A stretch of DNA of 64,000 bases, taken from NCBI RefSeq assembly GCF_036090055.1, contig NZ_CP107970.1:5291001-5355000 (forward strand), read 5' to 3'. This DNA comes from Nocardioides sp. NBC_00368. Its GTDB lineage: Bacteria; Actinomycetota; Actinomycetes; Propionibacteriales; Nocardioidaceae. Positions 35,717 through 43,553 of this stretch are shown here, piece after piece; within the stretch, counting starts at the first letter, position 1, and each line of letters starts with the position of its first letter. The position numbers and the translations under genes are program-made. Under the pieces are notes generated by a model. That model saw nothing but the letters and a program-made list of their open reading frames with translations, was not told the origin of the DNA and did no database searches.

Positions 35717-36166
35717 ATGGAAAGCCCGGTCGCCCCCCGCGACCCCAAGGAATTCAGCTGGCTGATCGACAACTTCGCCAGCTCCACCCCCGGTGTGACC
35801 CATGCGCTGATCGTCTCCTCCGACGGCCTCCCGTTGATCGGTGCCGGCGGCATGTCCGCCAACGTCGCCGATCCGCTCGCCGCGATGACCGCCGGAGTGA
35901 TCAGTCTCGGCAACAACATCGCCCGCGAGGTGGGCGAGCCGGGCTGCGACCAGGTGATGCTGAAGTTCCACACCGGACACTTCCTCTTCATGGGCATCGG
36001 TGACCTGGCCGGCTTCGCCGTCCTCGTCGGTGCCGGCGCCAACCTGGGCGTCGTGGCCCACAAGATGGCGCAGATGGTCGACGCCGTCGGCCACGTACTC
36101 ACCCCGCAGATGCGCGACGAGCTGCGTCAGATGACGGTCAGCTCGATGGCAGGGGAGAGGGCGTGA
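35717..36166 (+). CDS. Roadblock/LC7 protein (CvnB type)
   Basis: 149 residues starting MESPVAPRDPKEFSWLIDNF, with AAAGGA upstream. FASSTPGVTHALIVSSDGLP, QVMLKFHTGHFLFMGIGDL and a final long helix AHKMAQMVDAVGHVLTP are the roadblock pattern. 29 nt after the kinase-like gene. Likely scaffold or regulator of the GTPase at 36568. Confidence 0.92.
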   Translation: MESPVAPRDPKEFSWLIDNFASSTPGVTHALIVSSDGLPLIGAGGMSANVADPLAAMTAGVISLGNNIAREVGEPGCDQVMLKFHTGHFLFMGIGDLAGFAVLVGAGANLGVVAHKMAQMVDAVGHVLTPQMRDELRQMTVSSMAGERA

Positions 36167-36245
36167 ACGAGCGTCAGCGAGCGAACCAAGGGGCCAACAC
36201 GTCGCCGCGTCCGTACCCTGGCGCCTGCGCTACGGAGGCGGCGAC

Positions 36246-36590
36246 GTGAGCGGTAACCCGTGGGTACGTCCTTACGTACTGACCGGCGGCCGCACCCAGA
36301 CCAAGCACCAGCTCTACGTGCACACGCTGGTCTCCGCGGCGCACTTCGACGCGCGCGCGGCGACCAAGCTGACCCCGGAGTCGCGTCGGCTCTACGACCG
36401 CGTACGCCTCGGTCCGCAGTCGGTCGCGGAGCTCTCCGCACACTGTGGGATCTCCCTCGGCGTGACTCGTGTGCTGCTCGAGGACCTCGCCTCGACGGAG
36501 CACCTGCAGATCAATGACGGGGCCTACGACTCCCCGTTCGACCACCGTCTGTTGAAGAGAGTTATCGATGGCCTTTCCGAGCTCGGCTGA
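36246..36590 (+). CDS. DUF742 protein (CvnC type)
   Basis: 114 residues from GTG 36246. WVRPYVLTGGRTQTKH is the family signature; LGPQSVAELSAHCGISLGVTRVLLEDLA forms the helix-turn-helix-like part. The 79-nt gap before it includes the GAGCG-rich repeat at 36169. The GTPase ATG lies inside its 3' end (23-nt overlap), so the two are coupled. Confidence 0.9.
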   Translation: MSGNPWVRPYVLTGGRTQTKHQLYVHTLVSAAHFDARAATKLTPESRRLYDRVRLGPQSVAELSAHCGISLGVTRVLLEDLASTEHLQINDGAYDSPFDHRLLKRVIDGLSELG

Positions 36591-37158
36591 CCGCCCGGCG
36601 CTGACCGTCACCTCTGCCAAGATCGTGGTCGCAGGTGGTTTCGGCGTCGGGAAGTCAACCATGGTCGCCTCGGTCTCCGAGATCCCGCCGGTCAATACCG
36701 AGGCGTGGATGACGCAGGCCGGTGAGTCGGTGGACCCGCTCTCGGACGCGAGTGCGAAGACGACCACCACGGTGGCGATGGACTTCGGCCGGGTCACCCT
36801 CGCCCCCGACCTGCTGCTCTACCTCTTCGGCACCCCGGGGCAGCCCCGGTTCTGGCCGATGTGGGACGACCTGTGCCGCGGCGCCAGCGGTGCCGTCGTG
36901 CTGGTCGACACCCGCCAGCTCGACGCGTCCTTCCCGGCGGTCAACTACTTCGAGAACGACTCCGACGTCCCGTTCATCGTCGCGGTGAACCTGTTCGACG
37001 GGAAGCTGACGCACTCGCTGGAGAAGGTGCGCGACGCGCTCTGCCTCGACGAGCGGACTCCGCTGGTGACCGTGGACGCCCGCGACCGCAGGTCGACGGC
37101 CAAGACCCTGGTCACCTGCCTGACGCACACGATGAAAACCACCCCCACACGCGCCTGA
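36568..37158 (+). CDS. Conservon small GTPase (CvnD type)
   Basis: 196 residues. P-loop GGFGVGKST (23-31), TTTTVAMDFG, G3 GTPGQ (88-92) and an intact G4-like NLFD (141-144) are present; G5-like VDARDRRS follows. About 65% similar by eye to the GTPase at 611. An overlapping start with the DUF742 gene supports fixed stoichiometry. It is followed 33 nt later by the StyA-like monooxygenase. Confidence 0.92.
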   Translation: MAFPSSADRPALTVTSAKIVVAGGFGVGKSTMVASVSEIPPVNTEAWMTQAGESVDPLSDASAKTTTTVAMDFGRVTLAPDLLLYLFGTPGQPRFWPMWDDLCRGASGAVVLVDTRQLDASFPAVNYFENDSDVPFIVAVNLFDGKLTHSLEKVRDALCLDERTPLVTVDARDRRSTAKTLVTCLTHTMKTTPTRA

Positions 37159-37191
37159 GCCCGGAGGCGTGCCAACTCCGAAGGAGTTTCC

Positions 37192-38445
37192 TTGCGCAAG
37201 ATCCTGATCGTCGGCGCCGGACAGGCGGGCATGCAGCTCGCCCTCAGCCTCCAGGTCGAGGGCTATGAGGTGACGGTCATGTCCGCGCGTACGCCCGACG
37301 AGCTGCGCGACGGCTGGCCGATGTCGACCCAGGTCATGTTCGAGCCCGCGCTCGCCTACGAGCGCGCCTACGGCCTGAACCTGTGGGAGGACGAGGCGCC
37401 ACGCATCCCCGCGGTCGGCATCTCGGTCAGTCCGGAGCCCGGTGTGAGGGCCCTGAAGTTCGACGGCCCGTGGGAGCCGTACGCGATGTCCGTCGACCAG
37501 CGGCTGAAGATGTCGACCTGGCTGGAGCTGTTCGAGGACCGCGGCGGTCGGATCATCTACCACCCCGTGATGACCTCCGACCTGGCCGGCCTGGCGTCGA
37601 TGTACGACCTGACGCTGATCGCGGCGGGCAAGGGCGAGATCGTCGACCTGTTCGACCGCGACCCGGTGAGGTCGAAGTACGACAAGCCCGGCCGTGCGCT
37701 GTCGGCCATCTACCTCCACGGCATGGTCGAGCCCGACGACTTCCCGGCCGGGAGCATGCGGATCAACGTCGCGCCCGGGGTCGGCGAGCTGTTCGTGATC
37801 AGCGCCCTGACCCAGTTCGGACCGAGCCGGGTGGCGTTCGTCGAGGCGATCCCGGAGGGCCCGTTCGACTGTTTCTGGGACCGCCCACGGCCCGACGAGC
37901 ACCTGCGCCGGCTGCAGCACGTGATGCTCGAGCACATGCCGTGGGAGGGCGAGCTGATGCGTGACTGCGAGCCGACCGACGCCCGCGCCTCGCTCTCTGG
38001 TGCCTTCACCGGCATGGTCCGCAAGCCGTACGCCGAGGTGGCCGACGGCACCTACGTGTTCGGTATGGGCGACGTCGTCGTGGTCAACGACCCGATCGCC
38101 GGGCAGGGCTCCAACAATGCCGCCCACTGCGCGGGCATCTACACCCAGGCGATCCTCGAGCGCGGTGACCAGCCGTTCGACCCGGAATGGATGCAGGCGA
38201 CCTTCGAGACCTTCTGGGAGAACCGGGCCCAGCACTCGACCGGTCTGACCGACGCGCTGCTCAACCCGCTGCCCGACCACGTCCAGCAGGTGCTCGGTGC
38301 GGCCACCCAGTATCAGCCCGTCGCCGACCGGTTCACCCGACTGTTCCCGCACCCGGAGGACCTCGGGCCGTTCCTGGGCGATCCGGAGGCGGCGCTCGCG
38401 TACGTCGCGGAGGTCGCCGAGGCCGACGCGGCGGCCAGGGCTTGA
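37192..38445 (+). CDS. Styrene/indole monooxygenase (StyA) family flavoprotein
   Basis: 417 residues from TTG 37192 (RKILIVGAGQAGMQLALSLQ follows), with GAAGGAG upstream. Rossmann FAD motif GAGQAG is at the N-terminus, and a GMGDVVVVNDPIAGQGSNNA motif carries the GD signature of group E flavoprotein monooxygenases near residue 290. These are FAD-dependent epoxidases that need a separate reductase (StyB), none of which is visible nearby. It is 33 nt downstream of the conservon GTPase and apparently co-transcribed. Streptomyces conservons often carry a P450 in this position; this set has a flavoprotein instead. Confidence 0.88.
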   Translation: MRKILIVGAGQAGMQLALSLQVEGYEVTVMSARTPDELRDGWPMSTQVMFEPALAYERAYGLNLWEDEAPRIPAVGISVSPEPGVRALKFDGPWEPYAMSVDQRLKMSTWLELFEDRGGRIIYHPVMTSDLAGLASMYDLTLIAAGKGEIVDLFDRDPVRSKYDKPGRALSAIYLHGMVEPDDFPAGSMRINVAPGVGELFVISALTQFGPSRVAFVEAIPEGPFDCFWDRPRPDEHLRRLQHVMLEHMPWEGELMRDCEPTDARASLSGAFTGMVRKPYAEVADGTYVFGMGDVVVVNDPIAGQGSNNAAHCAGIYTQAILERGDQPFDPEWMQATFETFWENRAQHSTGLTDALLNPLPDHVQQVLGAATQYQPVADRFTRLFPHPEDLGPFLGDPEAALAYVAEVAEADAAARA

Positions 38446-38677
38446 CGATTAGGGCATTGCTGTTCTAGGGGTCTAGGCTTGGTAGTCGGTCCAACGTGGG
38501 TCTGTCTCGTCGTGCCTCGCGGCTGCCCGGTCAGCGCGCTCCTGTGCGCTCGCGGGTGAGACATGCAGATGGCTTCACGAGGTCCACTCCGAGTCTCGGA
38601 GAGGTTCCCGGACCGCCCGCGGGTCATCCGATCCGTGGTTTGAACGGTAGATGACCGACCAACAGATTGCAGAGGGC

Positions 38678-38899
38678 ATGCCGAAGAAAGAAGGCGTGAT
38701 CGAGATCGAGGGCACCGTAGTGGAGGCCCTTCCCAACGCCATGTTCCGTGTGGAGCTGAGCAACGGACACAAGGTTCTCGCCCACATCAGCGGCAAGATG
38801 CGACAGCACTACATCCGGATCCTTCCTGAGGACCGCGTGGTGGTCGAGCTGTCCCCCTACGACCTGACGCGCGGTCGGATCGTCTACCGGTACAAGTAA
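38678..38899 (+). CDS. infA: Translation initiation factor IF-1
   Basis: 73 residues from ATG 38678 (MPKKEGVIEIEGTVVEALPN), the standard length. An in-frame ATG at 38651 would add nine residues (MTDQQIAEG); neither start has ideal spacing, AGAGGG being only 2 nt from 38678. It begins the infA-rpmJ-rpsM-rpsK-rpsD-rpoA-rplQ set. The gap from 38446 shows a possible promoter (TTGACG at 38442, TAGGCT at 38474) but nothing firm. Confidence 0.95.
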   Translation: MPKKEGVIEIEGTVVEALPNAMFRVELSNGHKVLAHISGKMRQHYIRILPEDRVVVELSPYDLTRGRIVYRYK

Positions 38900-38925
38900 G
38901 CCGGTCTAGACAAGAAAGGGCTGAC

Positions 38926-39039
38926 ATGAAGGTCAACCCGAGCGTGAAGAAGATCTGTGACAAGTGCAAGGTGATCCGTCGCCACGGCCGCGTCATGGTG
39001 ATCTGCGAGAACCCGCGCCACAAGCAGCGCCAGGGCTGA
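38926..39039 (+). CDS. rpmJ: 50S ribosomal protein L36, zinc type
   Basis: 37 residues, MKVNPSVKKICDKCKVIRRH onward, ending HKQRQG. Cys11, Cys14, Cys27 and His32 form the zinc site, so this is the C+ form. AAAGGG precedes it; 26 nt after infA. Confidence 0.98.
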   Translation: MKVNPSVKKICDKCKVIRRHGRVMVICENPRHKQRQG

Positions 39040-39184
39040 GTCCCAGCTCGCAGCACAACTGAATACTTCATCGAGTCGCTAGGACGCAGGTCCGAACTCA
39101 CCTCCGGAGCAGAGGCCGGAGCCCGAGGGTGCCACCCCGGGACGCGACCCGACCGACACCTCTGACGCAACCAGAAGGAACACA

Positions 39185-39562
39185 ATGGCACGCCTCCAAG
39201 GTGTTGACCTTCCGCGCGACAAGCGCGTGGAGATCGCTCTCACCTACATCTACGGCATCGGCCGTACCACCTCGCAGAAGCTCCTCGAGGCCACCGGCGT
39301 CAACCCGAACACCCGGGTGCACGCTCTGGCCGAGGACGAGCTGGTCAAGCTCCGCGACGAGATCGAGGCCCAGGGCATCCAGACCGAGGGTGACCTCCGT
39401 CGTGAGGTCCAGGCTGACATCCGCCGCAAGATCGAGATCGGCAGCTACCAGGGTCGCCGTCACCGCCAGGGCCTCCCGGTCCGCGGTCAGCGCACCAAGA
39501 CCAACGCGCGCACCCGCAAGGGCCCGAAGCGCACCGTCGCCGGCAAGAAGAAGGCCAAGTGA
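39185..39562 (+). CDS. rpsM: 30S ribosomal protein S13
   Basis: 125 residues, MARLQGVDLPRDKRVEIALT to VAGKKKAK, with AGAAGGA upstream. The 145-nt gap before it holds a weak hairpin CTCCGG / CCGGAG at 39102-39121. Confidence 0.98.
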   Translation: MARLQGVDLPRDKRVEIALTYIYGIGRTTSQKLLEATGVNPNTRVHALAEDELVKLRDEIEAQGIQTEGDLRREVQADIRRKIEIGSYQGRRHRQGLPVRGQRTKTNARTRKGPKRTVAGKKKAK

Positions 39563-39633
39563 TCCGACGCGCCCTGCGCGTTGATCCGGCTTTCGCCTCG
39601 ATCTCACAGACCAGCCAACACAGGAGTTAATGC

Positions 39634-40035
39634 ATGCCTCCGAAGACCCGTCAGGGTGCGACGAAGATCCGTCGCAAGGAGAAGAAGAACGTCGCTCAGG
39701 GCGAGGCCCACATCAAGAGCACGTTCAACAACACGATCGTCACGATCACCGACCCGACCGGTGCGGTGATCTCGTGGGCCTCGGCCGGCACCGTCGGCTT
39801 CAAGGGCTCGCGTAAGTCCACCCCGTTCGCGGCTCAGATGGCCGCCGAGGCCGCTGGCCGCCGCGCGATGGACCACGGCATGAAGAAGATCGACGTCTTC
39901 GTCAAGGGCCCGGGCTCGGGCCGCGAGACCGCGATCCGTTCCCTGGGTGCGATCGGCCTCGAGGTCGGCACCATCCAGGACGTCACGCCGGCCCCGCACA
40001 ACGGTTGCCGTCCGCCCAAGCGCCGCCGCGTTTGA
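39634..40035 (+). CDS. rpsK: 30S ribosomal protein S11
   Basis: 133 residues, with KSTFNNTIVTITDPTGAVI and the C-terminal HNGCRPPKRRRV. Between rpsM and rpsK a small hairpin ACGCGC-CCT-GCGCGT lies at 39567-39581. Confidence 0.98.
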   Translation: MPPKTRQGATKIRRKEKKNVAQGEAHIKSTFNNTIVTITDPTGAVISWASAGTVGFKGSRKSTPFAAQMAAEAAGRRAMDHGMKKIDVFVKGPGSGRETAIRSLGAIGLEVGTIQDVTPAPHNGCRPPKRRRV

Positions 40036-40069
40036 TCCCCACCGAGACATAGAAGGAGACTGAAGAGTA

Positions 40070-40678
40070 ATGGCCCGTTACACCGGACCCATGACCCGCA
40101 AGTCGCGCCGTCTCGGTGTCGACCTTGTCGGCAACGACGCAGCGTTCGAGAAGCGCCCCTACCCGCCGGGTCAGCACGGCCGCGGCCGCATCAAGGAGAG
40201 CGAGTACCTCCTCCAGCTTCGTGAGAAGCAGAAGGCTCGCTTCACCTACGGCGTGATGGAGAAGCAGTTCGCTTCCTACTACGCCGAGGCCCACCGTCGC
40301 GACGGCAAGACCGGTGACAACCTGCTCCAGCTGCTCGAGGGCCGCCTGGACAACGTCGTCTACCGTGCCGGCTTCGCCCGCACCCGCCGCCAGGCCCGCC
40401 AGCTGGTCGTCCACGGCCACTTCCTGGTCAACGGCAAGAAGGTCAACGTGCCTTCGTTCCAGGTCTCGGCTCACGACGTCATCGACGTTCGCGAGAAGTC
40501 GCTGGAGATGACCCCGTTCATCGTGGCTCGCGAGACCCACGGCGAGCGCGTCGTCCCGGCCTGGCTCGAGGCTGTCCCGAGCCGGATGCGCATCCTGGTT
40601 CACCAGCTCCCCGTCCGGGCTCAGATCGACGTCCCGGTCCAGGAGCAGCTGATCGTCGAGTACTACTCGAAGCTCTGA
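40070..40678 (+). CDS. rpsD: 30S ribosomal protein S4
   Basis: 202 residues, MARYTGPMTRKSRRLGVDLV to EYYSKL. The N-terminal Cys zinc site of some S4 proteins is absent (C- form). The S4 RNA-binding domain LDNVVYRAGFARTRRQARQL is intact. In E. coli S4 is the alpha-operon autoregulator; here a stem-loop sits just downstream before rpoA. Confidence 0.98.
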   Translation: MARYTGPMTRKSRRLGVDLVGNDAAFEKRPYPPGQHGRGRIKESEYLLQLREKQKARFTYGVMEKQFASYYAEAHRRDGKTGDNLLQLLEGRLDNVVYRAGFARTRRQARQLVVHGHFLVNGKKVNVPSFQVSAHDVIDVREKSLEMTPFIVARETHGERVVPAWLEAVPSRMRILVHQLPVRAQIDVPVQEQLIVEYYSKL

Positions 40679-40706
40679 TCAGCCCTCAGCAGTAACCACG
40701 GTGGGT

Positions 40707-40744
40707 CCCCGGCGTTCAAACTTCACAGAAGAGGTACGCCGGGG
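40707..40744 (+). other. rpsD-rpoA stem-loop
   Basis: Perfect 9-bp stem CCCCGGCGT (40707-40715) / ACGCCGGGG (40736-40744). Its 20-nt loop itself holds CTTC-ACA-GAAG (40721-40731). Lies 29 nt after rpsD and 84 nt before rpoA. Confidence 0.75.
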
Positions 40745-40827
40745 CCTTGCCGCCCCCACAGCCTTCCGTCATCACCCCTTGAAGTTCGGGTCCGTCAAAT
40801 AGCGGTCGGCCCGGAAAGGACAAATCA

Positions 40828-41844
40828 GTGCTTATCGCACAGCGCCCCACCCTGTCGGAAGAGTCCGTCGAGGAGTTCCGCTCCCGCTTCGTGATCGAGC
40901 CCCTCGAGCCGGGCTTCGGTTACACGCTGGGCAACTCTCTTCGCCGCACCCTGCTCTCCTCGATCCCCGGTGCTTCGGTCACCTCGATCAAGATCGACGG
41001 CGTTCTCCACGAGTTCTCGACCATCGAGGGCGTCAAGGAGGATGTCACCGAGATCATCCTCAACCTCAAGGGTCTGGTCGTCTCCTCCGAGCACGACGAG
41101 CCCGTGACCATGTACCTGCGCAAGTCCGGTGCCGGTGATGTCACCGCCGCCGACATCGCGCCGCCGGCCGGTGTCGAGGTGCACAACCCCGACCTGAAGA
41201 TCGCGACGCTGTCCGACAAGGGCAAGATCGAGCTCGAGCTCGTCGTCGAGCGCGGTCGTGGCTACGTCTCCGCGGTCCAGAACAAGGGCGCCGAGAACGA
41301 GATCGGCCGGATCCCGGTCGACTCGATCTACTCGCCGGTCCTCAAGGTCAGCTACAAGGTCGAGGCCACCCGTGTCGAGCAGCGCACGGACTTCGACAAG
41401 CTCGTCATCGACGTCGAGACCAAGCCGTCGATCGCTCCCCGCGACGCGATCGCCTCGGCCGGTAAGACCCTGGTCGAGCTCTTCGGCCTGGCCCGTGAGC
41501 TGAACGTCGACGCCGAGGGCATCGACATCGGCCCGTCGCCGGTCGACGAGCAGCTCGCCGCCGACCTCGCCCTCCCGGTCGAGGACCTGCAGCTGACCGT
41601 CCGTTCCTACAACTGCCTCAAGCGCGAGGGCATCCACACCGTGGGTGAGCTCATCTCGCGCTCGGAGCAGGACCTGCTCGACATCCGCAACTTCGGCGCC
41701 AAGTCGATCGACGAGGTCAAGCTGAAGCTGCACGAGATGGGCCTGTCGCTCAAGGACAGCGCTCCCGGCTTCGACCCGTCCGCCGCCCTCGCCGCCTACG
41801 GTGACGATGACGACGACGCGTTCGTCGAGGACGAGCAGTACTGA
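40828..41844 (+). CDS. rpoA: RNA polymerase alpha subunit
   Basis: 338 residues from GTG 40828 with GGAAAGGA upstream. N-terminal assembly domain (LEPGFGYTLGNSLRRTLLSS) and C-terminal DNA-binding domain (LTVRSYNCLKREGIHTVGEL, RNFGAKSIDEVKLKL) are both intact, with an acidic tail DDDDDAFVEDEQY. Confidence 0.98.
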   Translation: MLIAQRPTLSEESVEEFRSRFVIEPLEPGFGYTLGNSLRRTLLSSIPGASVTSIKIDGVLHEFSTIEGVKEDVTEIILNLKGLVVSSEHDEPVTMYLRKSGAGDVTAADIAPPAGVEVHNPDLKIATLSDKGKIELELVVERGRGYVSAVQNKGAENEIGRIPVDSIYSPVLKVSYKVEATRVEQRTDFDKLVIDVETKPSIAPRDAIASAGKTLVELFGLARELNVDAEGIDIGPSPVDEQLAADLALPVEDLQLTVRSYNCLKREGIHTVGELISRSEQDLLDIRNFGAKSIDEVKLKLHEMGLSLKDSAPGFDPSAALAAYGDDDDDAFVEDEQY

Positions 41845-41851
41845 GTTGTAG

Positions 41852-41884
41852 CGCCGGGCCAGGCGGCTTCGCCACGGCCCGGCG
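41852..41884 (+). other. rpoA-rplQ stem-loop
   Basis: CGCCGGGCC (41852-41860) pairs with GGCCCGGCG (41876-41884), and inside GGCG-GCTT-CGCC spans 41862-41873. It starts 7 nt after the rpoA stop. No T-run. Confidence 0.75.
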
Positions 41885-41958
41885 TAACCCATGAAGAAAA
41901 TCGCCCACGTGGCGTCTACCCCGGTACCTAGCACGGCCGGAGAGAAGGAGCAGGCACG

Positions 41959-42492
41959 ATGCCTACCCCGAAGAAGGGTGCCCGCCTCGGCGGTTCGCCC
42001 GCGCACCAGAAGCTGATCGTCTCGAACCTCGCCACCGCGCTGTTCGAGAACGGCCGCATCACCACCACCGAGGCCAAGGCCCGGGTTCTCCGCCCCGTCG
42101 CGGAGAAGCTGATCACCAAGGCCAAGAAGGGTGACCTGCACAACCGTCGCGAGGTCCTCAAGACCATCCGCGACAAGTCCGTCGTGCACACCCTCTTCAC
42201 CGAGATCGCCGAGCAGTTCGCGGAGCGTCCGGGTGGCTACACCCGGATCACCAAGATCGGTCCCCGCAAGGGCGACAACGCTCCGATGGCTGTGATCGAG
42301 CTCGTCAACGAGGCCTACGAGCCGAAGACCAAGGCTGCTCCGGCTGCCGCGGCTCCGGTTGCCGCCCCCGCTGAGGAGAAGGTCGAGGAGGCGCCGGTCG
42401 AGGAGACCGCTGCCGAGGAGACCACCGAGACCGAGGCTGCTGCCGAGGAGGCTCCCGCTGCGGAGACCACCGAGGACGACGCCAAGGCCTGA
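41959..42492 (+). CDS. rplQ: 50S ribosomal protein L17 with long acidic tail
   Basis: 177 residues. The core, MPTPKKGARLGGSPAHQKL to about residue 118, is ordinary L17; a C-terminal tail of about 55 residues made almost only of Ala, Glu, Pro, Thr and Val follows. E. coli L17 is 127 residues. Tails of this type are seen in other actinobacterial ribosomal proteins. Confidence 0.97.
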   Translation: MPTPKKGARLGGSPAHQKLIVSNLATALFENGRITTTEAKARVLRPVAEKLITKAKKGDLHNRREVLKTIRDKSVVHTLFTEIAEQFAERPGGYTRITKIGPRKGDNAPMAVIELVNEAYEPKTKAAPAAAAPVAAPAEEKVEEAPVEETAAEETTETEAAAEEAPAAETTEDDAKA

Positions 42493-42503
42493 TCGGCTTC
42501 TGA

Positions 42504-42541
42504 ACTGTGGCCCGTCACCCGTGAGGGTGGCGGGCCACAGT
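42504..42541. terminator. rplQ terminator (possibly bidirectional)
   Basis: ACTGTGGCCCGTCACCC (42504-42520) pairs with GGGTGGCGGGCCACAGT (42525-42541), loop GTGA, then GCTTTTC. It stands between convergent rplQ and the reductase gene. Confidence 0.9.
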
Positions 42542-42546
42542 GCTTT

Positions 42547-43494
42547 TCAGAGACCAGCGAGGAACGCGGCGCCGTCGAGGCTGCCGGGCTCCGCACCGGT
42601 GCGCGCGATGTCGTGGACCGCGCGCTGGATGGCCTCGTTGACCGGGGTCGGGACGCCGTGGAGGCGGCCGAGCAGGACGATCTCGCCGGAGAGGTAGTCG
42701 ATCTCGACGCCACTGCCGCGGGCGAGACTCTGCCACGTCGAGCTGTGGTTGCGGCGGCCGCGCCCGGTGATGTGGTCGGCCCGCCGGGCCCGGTCCTGGT
42801 CGGCGGTGACGACGCTGATGCCGGCGGCGGCGAGAGCGGCCTCCGCCTCGGCCAGGCAACGGGCGTAGATCTCCTCGTCGCTGGGCCCGGGGGCGATCGC
42901 GGCGTTGATGCCGTTCCCGAGGTTGTTGAGCAGCTTGCGGTGCTTCCAGGCCATGATGTCGGCGCGCGGCTCGCTGAGGAACCCGGCCTTGACGAGATCG
43001 TTCGCGATCGCACCGGCAGTCTCGTCGACGCCGGCCGGGTAGCGGCCGATGTCGAGGATGCCGGGCGTGTTGCCGGAGTCCTGGACGACCGCACCCGGGG
43101 TCAGGAAGGTCGCGGGGAGGACGACGTGGATGGCGTACGTCCCGGAGAACCGGCGCAGGATCCGCGCCTCGTTCGCGACGCCGTTCTGCATGGCGACCAC
43201 CGGCGTGCCCGGTGGAGCGTACGCAGCGAGATCCTCGAGCGCGGCCTCGGTCTGCTGGCCCTTGACGCTGAGGAGCACGACGGTGTCCTCGGTCCAGGAG
43301 ACCTGGCTCGCGTCCGCGACGGCGGCGACGTCGAGGGTCAGGACGCCGCCCGGCGTGTCCAGGCTGAGGCCGGCGTCCTGGATCGCGCGGAGGTGCTCCC
43401 CGCGTGCCACCAAGGTGACGTCGATCCCTGCCCTGTGCAGCAGGCCGCCCACGACACCACCGACGGCTCCTGCTCCGAAGATCACGTAGCGCAT
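42547..43494 (-). CDS. 2-dehydropantoate 2-reductase (ketopantoate reductase)-like
   Basis: 315 residues from ATG 43494 (MRYVIFGAGAVGGVVGGLLH); an upstream in-frame ATG at 43554 would overlap the truA start and was rejected. NADP-binding GAGAVGG and the C-terminal domain with AWKHRKLLNNLGNGINA fit the ApbA/PanE family. PanE makes pantoate for coenzyme A, but many paralogues have other substrates and no other pan gene is here, so a gene symbol is withheld. Confidence 0.85.
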   Translation of the reverse strand: MRYVIFGAGAVGGVVGGLLHRAGIDVTLVARGEHLRAIQDAGLSLDTPGGVLTLDVAAVADASQVSWTEDTVVLLSVKGQQTEAALEDLAAYAPPGTPVVAMQNGVANEARILRRFSGTYAIHVVLPATFLTPGAVVQDSGNTPGILDIGRYPAGVDETAGAIANDLVKAGFLSEPRADIMAWKHRKLLNNLGNGINAAIAPGPSDEEIYARCLAEAEAALAAAGISVVTADQDRARRADHITGRGRRNHSSTWQSLARGSGVEIDYLSGEIVLLGRLHGVPTPVNEAIQRAVHDIARTGAEPGSLDGAAFLAGL

Positions 43495-43553
43495 GGCCCG
43501 AGTCTGGCAAAGCGGCCTCGCGCATTCCGTCCGGGGCCGGTGTTGCTGGGACA

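Noticed and set aside
30962..38445. Mobile island with attachment sites
   Set aside because: No integrase, tRNA or flanking direct repeats; only gene content and position suggest insertion.
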